This document shows, piece after piece, positions 1-5,503 of a stretch of DNA of 9,184 nucleotides. Every line of letters begins with the position of its first letter. Position 1 is the stretch's first letter. The stretch lies in the NCBI GenBank assembly GCA_023139785.1, contig JAGLMX010000013.1, positions 1 through 9,184 on the forward strand, in the 5' to 3' direction. Made by a program: the position numbers and the translations under genes. Source of the stretch: Candidatus Aenigmatarchaeota archaeon. GTDB taxonomy: Archaea; EX4484-52; B79-G9. The notes beneath the pieces are model-generated. The model ran no database searches. It was not told where the DNA came from and saw only the letters and a list, made by a program, of their open reading frames with translations.

Positions 1-632
1 TGATTGAGCGCAAGGAAATTGACGCAATTGAAGGCATCATTGAGGAAGGAAAAGAATCCATAATTATTCTTGCAACCAAAGACGGTAAAAAAAGGCTTAT
101 CAAGGCATACAAAATCAATGCTTCTAAGTTCAACAATATGAAGAAATACATTATCGGGGACGTCCGGTTTCGTGGCGTAAAAAACTCAAAGCGATCCATT
201 GTCTATGCCTGGTGCAAAAAGGAGTTCTCAAACCTTGCGCGCGCAAAAAAGGCGGGCGTAACTGTGCCTGAGCCTTATGCGTTTTTAAACAACATTCTTG
301 TGCTTGAGTACATAGGAAAAGACGATATTGCACCACCCTTGAACAAAGCACACATAAAAGACCCTAAAAAAGTATTTGATACAATAATCAAAGAAACAAA
401 AAAACTCTACCATGATGCAGAGCTTGTGCACGCGGATTTGAGCCAGTTTAATATACTCATGGACAACGAAAAAGTTGTCCTGATTGATTTTGGGCAGGCA
501 ACGCTTCCGACCCATCCCCATGCAAGAGAATTTCTTGAACGGGATGTTCGAAACATCTGCAACTACTTCTCAAAGCTCGGAGTCAAGTGCGACGAAAAAA
601 AAGTTCTTGAGAAAATAACAGAATCCCTATAG
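1..632 (+). CDS. rio1: RIO1-family atypical serine/threonine kinase (5' end cut by window edge)
   Basis: RIO1 kinases are ATP-binding proteins that act in late small-ribosomal-subunit maturation in archaea and eukaryotes. The frame is open to the left edge, with codons starting at base 3; the internal ATG at 138 is not the start, because conserved RIO1 sequence lies before it. Visible in order: a degenerate P-loop (EEGKES, bases 42-59), the ATP-anchoring lysine in LIKAYK (codon 102-104), the YIIGDVRFRG segment typical of RIO1, the hinge LVLEYIG, the catalytic loop HADLSQFN, the metal-binding IDFGQA (where many relatives have IDV/IDP-type residues), then HPHAREFLERDVRNI, a RIO1 signature. About 209 codons are seen; family members have roughly 20-50 more at the N terminus. 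The next gene is convergent. Family assignment is firm; the ribosomal role is inferred from the family. Confidence 0.93.
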   Translation, partial: IERKEIDAIEGIIEEGKESIIILATKDGKKRLIKAYKINASKFNNMKKYIIGDVRFRGVKNSKRSIVYAWCKKEFSNLARAKKAGVTVPEPYAFLNNILVLEYIGKDDIAPPLNKAHIKDPKKVFDTIIKETKKLYHDAELVHADLSQFNILMDNEKVVLIDFGQATLPTHPHAREFLERDVRNICNYFSKLGVKCDEKKVLEKITESL

Positions 633-667
633 GGTGTTAAGGTCTCAAAGTTATTTACAACCGTTAA

Positions 668-746
668 AACTCCTTCCTTTAGGATGGAGTTATCGGTTGG
701 AAAGCTTGAAACCGAACCAAACAAACCCCGTCTTTTAAGACGGGGT
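668..746. repeat. Pair of strong hairpins, possible IS200/IS605-type end or structured RNA
   Basis: Two inverted repeats lie in the gap between rio1 and the convergent TM2 gene. The first is 668-691: a 6-bp stem AACTCC/GGAGTT, a T-T mismatch, then TCC/GGA around a TTTA loop. The second is 725-746: a perfect 10-bp stem ACCCCGTCTT/AAGACGGGGT with a 2-base loop. Between them CGGTT (694-698) can pair with AACCG (710-714). Compact GC-rich hairpins with a central TTTA or TTTT resemble the subterminal hairpins and guide-RNA ends of archaeal IS200/IS605 (TnpB) elements. No transposase reading frame is present, so this would be a remnant or a small non-autonomous element. A structured non-coding RNA or a terminator are alternatives. 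Confidence 0.4.
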
Positions 747-770
747 CGCATAAAGGTTTCATGATTTTTT
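725..770 (+). terminator. Possible terminator of rio1
   Basis: The 10-bp hairpin at 725-746 is followed by a T6 run at 765-770, about 90-140 bases after the rio1 stop. Archaeal termination mainly depends on T runs, so the T6 is the more relevant element. It lies right at the stop codon of the convergent gene. Confidence 0.35.
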
Positions 771-1098
771 ATTTACTTAAATTAATTTTTTCCGCAGTCG
801 TATATGCATCATAAATTGCATACGCCCATAAAGCAAAAAGAAGTGGTATTCCTATTAAAATGAAAGATAGTAAACCAAATAGACCTCCAAGAACTAAAAA
901 CAAAAGTCCCTTTCCTATTTGTCCATTATATATCTGACCGAGTCCCGGGATTATAAATGATAATACTGCCGCCAATCCAGAACTTTTTACTTCTGTACGC
1001 ACTTGTTTTTGTCTAACACCACATTTTGGACAAATCTCTGCATGTGAACTTATCTTTTTACCACAATGTGAGCAAAAGTTTGTTTTCTTATCAGGCAT
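769..1098 (-). CDS. Zinc-ribbon plus TM2-domain small membrane protein
   Basis: This is a 109-residue protein. The N-terminal zinc ribbon has two CxxC knuckles (Cys9/Cys12 and Cys23/Cys26). A TM2 domain follows (about residues 38-104), with the conserved PGLGQIYNGQIGKG turn, two hydrophobic helices and a closing WAYAIYDAY motif. TM2 proteins are small membrane proteins of mostly unknown function; the ribbon should face the cytoplasm and bind one zinc. The start at 1098 is preferred over an in-frame ATG at 1131 because GGAG (1107-1110) sits 8 bases before it and because the upstream stop codon ends 1 base before it. The longer form would overlap the upstream gene. It is the second gene of a two-gene operon with the six-helix membrane protein, which suggests a shared membrane role. 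Confidence 0.88.
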   Translation of the reverse strand: MPDKKTNFCSHCGKKISSHAEICPKCGVRQKQVRTEVKSSGLAAVLSFIIPGLGQIYNGQIGKGLLFLVLGGLFGLLSFILIGIPLLFALWAYAIYDAYTTAEKINLSK

Positions 1099-1099
1099 A

Positions 1100-1873
1100 T
1101 TATTTTCTCCTTTTTGCATGTGCCTTTGCATTCTCTATATAGAAAGAAGTATACGCAAGTACAGACACCGGCTGTATAAATAAAAGCGAGATAACTACCC
1201 AGACCACTGGAATATAGCTAACTATGAGATCTGCGGCAAAGAATATGAACGCAAGCGCAAGGAACTGAATATAGTTACCTTTTACAATAGCATAGCTTTT
1301 TTTGACCGCATCTATTGCGCGGTCGCCGCTGACAACAACGGCCTGATTAGTCAACGAGAACATCAGCGCGAAAAGCAGGAAAATAATCACTTCAATGGTT
1401 AGTACTGTATCCAGTAACGCAATATTTCCTGCAAGAACAGCAAGTGTCGGGATAAATAATACTGCCGCACCCGCAAGAAGTATGGCAACAGCAAAAAGTT
1501 GTGCGCCAATCACTGTTTTGTATTTCTCTTTTGCAACTGCGAACATTGTATCAATTTTTACATTCTTTTTTCCAAGTGCCTCCACGTAGATGCCAATAAG
1601 ACCTGCACGAAGCACAAGTGCAACAAGAATCGTTACTAGAAATAATGCGCCTGCAAGAAGAAAGTAAGGCGATGCCATGATTTGAGGCGCATATTCGTCA
1701 CTTATAGTTCCGTCTTCTGCCACAAAAGGGCTGGCACTTAACGCCATTCCCCCGACAACAAACATCATTAACCCAATCACAACTGTGATTGCAATCATCT
1801 GCGCGCCCATGATTGTCAGAAAATTATTCCGATATGCATTCCACGCATTTTCGATGTGTTCTTTAAGCGCCAT
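1100..1873 (-). CDS. Six-helix integral membrane protein, YciC/GDPD-membrane-domain-like
   Basis: This is a 257-residue protein with about six hydrophobic helices (near residues 22-45, 70-98, 121-148, 157-178, 202-222, 224-245). There is no signal peptide and the tail is basic (ending KRRK). Three amphipathic segments precede membrane helices and look alike: residues 3-20 (HIENAWNAYRNNFLTI), 107-122 (DTMFAVAKEKYKTVIG) and 188-204 (DAVKKSYAIVKGNYIQF). This pattern of a short helix ending in an aromatic residue, followed by a membrane helix, is typical of the broad YciC / glycerophosphodiesterase membrane-domain superfamily, which has no known catalytic role by itself. A TATA box at 1895-1902 lies about 26 bases before the ATG, so the transcript is probably leaderless. 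The TM2 gene follows 1 base after the stop. The function is unknown. Confidence 0.85.
   Translation of the reverse strand: MALKEHIENAWNAYRNNFLTIMGAQMIAITVVIGLMMFVVGGMALSASPFVAEDGTISDEYAPQIMASPYFLLAGALFLVTILVALVLRAGLIGIYVEALGKKNVKIDTMFAVAKEKYKTVIGAQLFAVAILLAGAAVLFIPTLAVLAGNIALLDTVLTIEVIIFLLFALMFSLTNQAVVVSGDRAIDAVKKSYAIVKGNYIQFLALAFIFFAADLIVSYIPVVWVVISLLFIQPVSVLAYTSFYIENAKAHAKRRK
1107..1110 (-). promoter_or_regulatory. Ribosome binding site GGAG for the TM2 gene
   Basis: GGAG on the minus strand lies 8 bases before the ATG at 1098, inside the end of the upstream reading frame. It fixes the start of the downstream gene and shows that internal operon genes here use Shine-Dalgarno pairing. Confidence 0.7.
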
Positions 1874-1894
1874 AGGACATATTCACCATCATAT

Positions 1895-1902
1895 CTTATA
1901 AA
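1895..1902 (-). promoter_or_regulatory. TATA box, leaderless promoter of the six-helix membrane protein operon
   Basis: TTTATAAG on the minus strand is centred about 25.5 bases before the ATG at 1873. That spacing puts the transcription start at or next to the start codon. No ribosome site is visible before this ATG. Confidence 0.65.
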
Positions 1903-1922
1903 AGAAACTATCAACCAAGAAC

Positions 1923-2690
1923 TTACCTTCTAAGAAACTCCATTATCTGTTCATGCAATCCGGCAAGCCCTTGTTTTTGCGGCTCTTCACCGCATAAGTG
2001 GCCTGCGAGCTGCGCTATTGCTTTCGAAGTCTTATTTTTTGGCGCGTGCAGTACAAGAGGCGTGCGATACGCTATTGCTTCGCGCACTTTCTTGTGGTCA
2101 TAAAGTGTTGCAAGAACAGTCATATCAGTCATACTTTCTATAGACTCTTTTGTAAGCTCATGGCCCTCGCGCATGACTTTGTTAAGCACAAGGCCAAGGA
2201 CTTCTTTTCCCTTGCGCTCTGCCAGCTTTTTTGCAGCAACAGCGTTTGCAACAGCAGGATGCTCGGGATTTGTCACTATCAGTACTGCGTCAGACGTCTC
2301 GACAGCAGCCTCAACTTCTTTGTCTGTACCTGCTGCGGCATCTATAAGTATGAAATCATTTGCGCCGATAAGCGGCTTTATGCATTTTTTAAGGCCGCCG
2401 TACTCAATTGAAATTTCATCAAGATGTGCGGGTATTACCGAGAAACCTGCCGGATGCCGATATATTGCCTGCGTAATAAAGGCATCACTGCGAAGAACTT
2501 CGTTAAGTGATATCGGATAACAACCTGCAGAAGGAAGCCCAAGATGCATACCAAGGTTCGCACCGGTAACGTTCCCGTCAATCACAGTCACATTCTTGCC
2601 TTTTTTGGCAAGGGATACGCCAAGATTCGAAACCAAAGTAGTCTTCCCGACACCGCCTTTCCCTGAAATAACTGAAATTATTCTAGTCAT
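1923..2690 (-). CDS. minD: MinD/ParA-family P-loop ATPase
   Basis: This is a 255-residue SIMIBI-class ATPase. The deviant Walker A motif SGKGGVGKTT is at residues 9-18, with the signature lysine Lys11. An A'/switch I region follows (VIDGNVTGANLGMHLGL, about 36-52), then a Walker B/switch II region (FILIDAAAGTD, about 113-123). In that segment the family's usual serine/proline-rich stretch (such as DSPAG) is replaced by DAAAG. The tail (about residues 243-255, LHEQIMEFLRR) could form a short amphipathic helix like the membrane-targeting sequence of MinD, but this is inference. Archaeal genomes often hold several MinD paralogues, used in positioning surface structures or loading cargo; no MinE is present here. 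The flanking genes encode small membrane proteins. It has its own promoter, with a leader of about 30 bases, unlike its neighbours. Confidence 0.92.
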   Translation of the reverse strand: MTRIISVISGKGGVGKTTLVSNLGVSLAKKGKNVTVIDGNVTGANLGMHLGLPSAGCYPISLNEVLRSDAFITQAIYRHPAGFSVIPAHLDEISIEYGGLKKCIKPLIGANDFILIDAAAGTDKEVEAAVETSDAVLIVTNPEHPAVANAVAAKKLAERKGKEVLGLVLNKVMREGHELTKESIESMTDMTVLATLYDHKKVREAIAYRTPLVLHAPKNKTSKAIAQLAGHLCGEEPQKQGLAGLHEQIMEFLRR

Positions 2691-2740
2691 GATATCTTTC
2701 CATACAGCAAATCAAGCTATGTACTTTATGTCCTAATATA

Positions 2741-2749
2741 GTATTTAAG
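2741..2749 (-). promoter_or_regulatory. Candidate TATA box of the MinD-like gene
   Basis: CTTAAATAC on the minus strand is centred about 55 bases before the ATG at 2690. It would give a start near 2719 and a leader of about 29 bases that contains a weak GGAAAG ribosome site ending 5 bases before the ATG. No better TATA element sits at the leaderless distance. Confidence 0.45.
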
Positions 2750-2774
2750 TTTGATAACAATCTGCCTTACAAAT

Positions 2775-2781
2775 AAAAAAA
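2775..2781 (-). terminator. Candidate T-run terminator after the small membrane protein unit
   Basis: A run of seven A on the plus strand gives T7 on the minus strand, 14 bases after the stop of the 21-22 codon ORF and before the promoter of the MinD-like gene. T runs are the main archaeal termination signal. Confidence 0.45.
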
Positions 2782-2795
2782 TTCCCTACAAAGCC

Positions 2796-2861
2796 TTACA
2801 ATCTTGCAAGATAGTCTTTGACTTTTGCTTTCAGTTTCTTTTTTTTGGTTTCTTCGGCCAT
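2796..2861 (-). CDS. Candidate 21-residue basic microprotein, overlapping the upstream stop
   Basis: This short frame reads MAEETKKKKLKAKVKDYLAR plus Leu, with 8 lysines among 21 residues; it would form a charged amphipathic helix. Two adjacent ATGs (2864 and 2861) overlap the TGA stop of the 87-residue membrane protein. A GGAG site (2869-2872) lies 7 bases before the second ATG and 4 before the first. That matches the spacing of the TM2 gene start and suggests coupled translation. The alternative is that a one-base shift separated a lysine-rich tail from the membrane protein, or that the frame is chance. The function is unknown. Confidence 0.45.
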   Translation of the reverse strand: MAEETKKKKLKAKVKDYLARL

Positions 2862-3124
2862 CATCCCACTCCCGGCGGAGCTTTTTCTCCGAATTTTGAT
2901 ATAATGATTGGTGTCGAGGCTCCAATCCATATGGATTGCAATGGGCTGTTTGATGTCAGTGCAAGTGCAAGCAGCCCGCCTAAGATAGCAACGATTAGTG
3001 AAATCAGAAGCAGCCCGCTAGGGTAAGAAAATTTCCCATCTTCTTTCATTATTTTGTGGATGCGAATGACTTCCGGCGCGCACCCGCCGACAAAGCCATA
3101 AAAGAATATTGTATAAACATCCAT
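2861..3124 (-). CDS. Small two-helix membrane protein of unknown function
   Basis: This is an 87-residue protein. An N-terminal hydrophobic stretch contains YGFVGGCAPEVIRI (9-22). It is followed by a basic loop (HKIMKEDGK), a clear membrane helix (about 37-57) and a second weaker one carrying WIGASTPIII (66-75). A conserved-looking IGAS-P-I motif near the C terminus occurs in small unnamed membrane proteins of bacteria and archaea, as far as I recall; I know no function. A TATA box at 3148-3155 lies about 27 bases before the ATG, which supports both the gene and this start. Its stop overlaps the ATGs of a small basic frame, with which it may form a unit. It looks like a real gene from composition and promoter, but its product is uncharacterised. 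Confidence 0.75.
   Translation of the reverse strand: MDVYTIFFYGFVGGCAPEVIRIHKIMKEDGKFSYPSGLLLISLIVAILGGLLALALTSNSPLQSIWIGASTPIIISKFGEKAPPGVG
2869..2872 (-). promoter_or_regulatory. Ribosome binding site GGAG before the candidate microprotein
   Basis: GGAG on the minus strand lies within the last codons of the 87-residue membrane protein, 7 bases before the ATG at 2861. It is the main argument that the short frame is translated. Confidence 0.45.
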
Positions 3125-3147
3125 ACAACATTATAGTGTCATAATGC

Positions 3148-3155
3148 CTTATATA
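3148..3155 (-). promoter_or_regulatory. TATA box, leaderless promoter of the small membrane protein
   Basis: TATATAAG on the minus strand, preceded by a purine-rich AAAAGA that could be a BRE, is centred about 27.5 bases before the ATG at 3124. Confidence 0.65.
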
Positions 3156-3193
3156 TCTTTTATTCTTTAGGATGCATAAACACGAGCAAACTA

Positions 3194-4507
3194 TCAAAGC
3201 CTGAAAAGCTTTTCTATATTTTCAGTGTCTTTTTTCTTTTTATTGTCTTTTTCAGAGTAGCTGGCAGACCCTTCAACATACTTCATGTCCTGCAGGGACT
3301 TGTATGCCCCAATACCCACCACGTCAGTATATGGATTTTCTATCTGCGCCTCAATTGCAAAAATATCACCAACACCGTACTTTTCAATAACCGTAGATGA
3401 TTCGGGGGGTGCAATTTCAACAGCGCATTCAAAAATAGAAAACATGCCTTCATCCCACCATGACATGGGCTTTATTGCCCCCGAAGAAACCGTTACTCCT
3501 CGGGGTGCTTTTGATTTGAAAGCCCATACAGGATTGCCATCCATGTCAAGACGCCTGAGATGTCCGTCAAAAGAAGTAAAATACATGTTGTTGTCATACA
3601 ATACAGGCGTACAGGAAAACGAGAACGCGTCCACAGTTTCTGAAGCCCTGTATGACCAAACCGTACCTCCTTTTTTGTCAAGAGCATAGATCCCGTCTGA
3701 ACCAACATAGATTCTATTTTCTGTAATTAAAGGGCTTATTGCCATACCCATGTTTGCCCGAAATTTCCAGTTCATGCCACCACTCTTTTTGTCAAGTGCA
3801 TAAAGATACCTGTCACGGCTTCCAAAATAAACAGTGTCTTCATCACATGAAATGCAGTTGTACGCTTCCTCGCTTGAGTGGAATTTCCACAGGGATGCTC
3901 CGGTACTTTTGTCAAGAGCATAAAGCCAGCCCATAGAATCCGCAGCATAAATCATATTGTCTGATATGCAGGGTGCTCCAAGAAGAATTTCACCGCCTGC
4001 CCTAAATTTCCATATCAAAGAGCCGTCAAGCCCAAGGCAGTACAGGTAATTGTCTGTTGAGCCAAAATATATTCTGTTGTTGTCAATAACAGGATCTGAA
4101 AAAATCTCGTTATTTGTCTTGAATTTCCAAAGAATTTGGCACGTTTCTGCAGAAATTGCATAGAAATATGAGTCGCATGAGCCAAAATAAATGACTTTAT
4201 CCATGACAATCGGAGATGAAATAATGATTCCATTAGTGCGCACTTTCCAGAGAACATTTTTTTCTTCGAGGGACGCGGCATAAAGGCAGTTGTCAAAACA
4301 CCCGAAATATAGAATGCCATCCAATAAAGCGGGCGAGGACATTATGATTCCATCTGCTAAGATGCTCCAAATTTCATTCCCGTTTTCAGTATCAACAGCA
4401 TAGAAATACTTGTCACACGCGCCAAAATACACCATATTTTCATGTATTACAGGGCGCGTGAAAATACCGCCGCCTTCACCTATTTTTTTGAAGTCTATTG
4501 CAGGCAT
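3194..4507 (-). CDS. PQQ-repeat eight-bladed beta-propeller protein (BamB-like repeats)
   Basis: This is a 437-residue protein built of eight repeats of about 40 residues. Each has a strand like xYFGSxDxYLYALD followed by a tryptophan near GxxxWKF. The repeat anchors fall near residues 26, 67, 107, 147, 186, 227, 266 and 308, enough to close an eight-bladed propeller. The residues that bind PQQ in dehydrogenases are not evident, so it is probably a binding or scaffold propeller. A separate C-terminal region (about 340-437) has Ig-like strand character and ends in a lysine-rich tail (KKKK). There is no signal peptide, lipobox or membrane helix, so it is predicted cytoplasmic, unlike BamB. The start at 4507 is chosen because a TATA box (4529-4536) lies about 26 bases before it; an in-frame ATG at 4588 would lie upstream of that promoter. 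Its ligand is unknown. Confidence 0.88.
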   Translation of the reverse strand: MPAIDFKKIGEGGGIFTRPVIHENMVYFGACDKYFYAVDTENGNEIWSILADGIIMSSPALLDGILYFGCFDNCLYAASLEEKNVLWKVRTNGIIISSPIVMDKVIYFGSCDSYFYAISAETCQILWKFKTNNEIFSDPVIDNNRIYFGSTDNYLYCLGLDGSLIWKFRAGGEILLGAPCISDNMIYAADSMGWLYALDKSTGASLWKFHSSEEAYNCISCDEDTVYFGSRDRYLYALDKKSGGMNWKFRANMGMAISPLITENRIYVGSDGIYALDKKGGTVWSYRASETVDAFSFSCTPVLYDNNMYFTSFDGHLRRLDMDGNPVWAFKSKAPRGVTVSSGAIKPMSWWDEGMFSIFECAVEIAPPESSTVIEKYGVGDIFAIEAQIENPYTDVVGIGAYKSLQDMKYVEGSASYSEKDNKKKKDTENIEKLFRL

Positions 4508-4528
4508 AAATACAAAGTGTTTTTGTAG

Positions 4529-4537
4529 ATTTATAAG
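4529..4537 (-). promoter_or_regulatory. TATA box, leaderless promoter of the PQQ propeller gene
   Basis: CTTATAAAT on the minus strand is centred about 26 bases before the ATG at 4507. It decides the start: the 81-base longer frame beginning at 4588 would span the promoter. Confidence 0.65.
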
Positions 4538-4596
4538 GCATTGGCAACAGGTAAAATCATGCACAAAGAAGAAATTCCCGTAGTGCAAAAGCTCAC

Positions 4597-4602
4597 AAAA
4601 AA
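4597..4602 (-). terminator. Candidate T-run terminator of the GCS2-radical SAM operon
   Basis: T6 on the minus strand (TTTTTTGTGAG) begins 19 bases after the stop of the radical SAM gene and precedes the promoter of the propeller gene. Confidence 0.4.
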
Positions 4603-4620
4603 CGAACTAACACGCATAAA

Positions 4621-5502
4621 TCACAAAACAAATTTCATCAAGTCCCGGGAGTTCATCACCAATTTAAGCGGATTTTGTATGGCTCCAGCCAGACACCCAC
4701 AATTAGAACAATCTGCATCTGCAAAGCATCTCCGTGGTTTCCATGAAACGTCAAAGTGCAGTACTTCATCACCCCAATGACAAAATCCAACATGGTTTGG
4801 AAACTCATACCACTTTATCATCGATTTTGTCAAAAGAAACTGGTTGGGGTATTTAGATTTGACTCGATTCAGTTCTTTGATTATCATTTTTCGCTCCTCA
4901 TTCTTAACAGCCATTGAAAGTTTTACCTCAGCACCGGATGCACAAATATTACATACCACTCCACGAAATCCCTTTTCCTTTGACAATTTTACAACCTCCT
5001 CAAGCTCTTTATAATTGTCTTTTGTCAAAGTCATATTAATTGCAACACGCCAGTCTCCCGAATAATTTTTCATAATCTTTGAAAAAGTTCCTTTTCCCCT
5101 AATTGAGTCATTTGTTTCTTCCATACCATCCAGAGACACAAACAAGGGGTGTTTATAAGATTCCGGTACTTTGATTGTGCCATTTGTAATAACAAAATTA
5201 AGTGGAAAAATTTGATTTGCAAGCATGAGAACATCTTCCCGAAGTGCTGGCTCGCCACCAACCAAAAGGATGAGCCTCACCCCTTTTTTATGCAGGTCAT
5301 TGAATCTTTTTTTCCACACATCAAGAGGCAATTCCTCTGTTTTAAAATCTGTTTTGCCATTAAAATGGTAGCAGTGTTTACACCGAAGATTACAATTATC
5401 CGTCACATCAACTTCAGCAAAATATTTAGTACCAAATAGTTTTCTCTTCATTTCTGAACGAAGTAGATAAAACAACAAATATGCTTTTTTGTGAGATTTC
5501 AT
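4621..5502 (-). CDS. Radical SAM enzyme with C-terminal cysteine cluster, substrate unknown
   Basis: This is a 293-residue protein. The radical SAM cluster motif CNLRCKHC gives Cys37, Cys41 and Cys44, and GGEP (82-85) binds the SAM amino group. ITNGT and VSLDGMEETNDSIRG are further core-barrel motifs. The C-terminal part has GFCHWGD, then a single Cys after WKPRR, then CSNCGC (cysteines about 241, 259, 265, 268, 270), enough for an auxiliary iron-sulfur cluster or metal site. The CxWG...W.P..C...C.NC layout recalls the tail of HpnH-type (DUF3463) enzymes, a memory-based resemblance. The start at 5502 lies 1 base after the stop of the upstream GCS2 gene (TAG-A-ATG); an ATG at 5517 would overlap it by 14 bases, and one at 5451 is also possible. 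No ribosome site is clear, so coupling is likely. It is cytoplasmic and co-transcribed with the ligase. Confidence 0.93.
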   Translation of the reverse strand: MKSHKKAYLLFYLLRSEMKRKLFGTKYFAEVDVTDNCNLRCKHCYHFNGKTDFKTEELPLDVWKKRFNDLHKKGVRLILLVGGEPALREDVLMLANQIFPLNFVITNGTIKVPESYKHPLFVSLDGMEETNDSIRGKGTFSKIMKNYSGDWRVAINMTLTKDNYKELEEVVKLSKEKGFRGVVCNICASGAEVKLSMAVKNEERKMIIKELNRVKSKYPNQFLLTKSMIKWYEFPNHVGFCHWGDEVLHFDVSWKPRRCFADADCSNCGCLAGAIQNPLKLVMNSRDLMKFVL

Positions 5503-5503
5503 T

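Noticed and set aside
633..768. tRNA or CRISPR repeat in the rio1/TM2 gap
   Set aside because: The hairpins do not form a cloverleaf and there is no repeat-spacer periodicity.
1998..2520. Two overlapping plus-strand frames (1998-2411 and 2173-2520)
   Set aside because: Both lie antisense to the well-supported MinD-like gene, have unnatural composition and no promoter or ribosome site.
2751..3026. Plus-strand frame of 91 codons
   Set aside because: Runs antisense through the small membrane protein gene and the T-rich intergenic part; no promoter signal.
3285..3689. Plus-strand frame of 134 codons
   Set aside because: Antisense shadow of the propeller gene; no family resemblance and no promoter.
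4507..4588. Longer N terminus for the propeller protein starting at 4588
   Set aside because: The extra 27 residues are cysteine/phenylalanine-rich, do not match the repeats and span the TATA box at 4529-4537.
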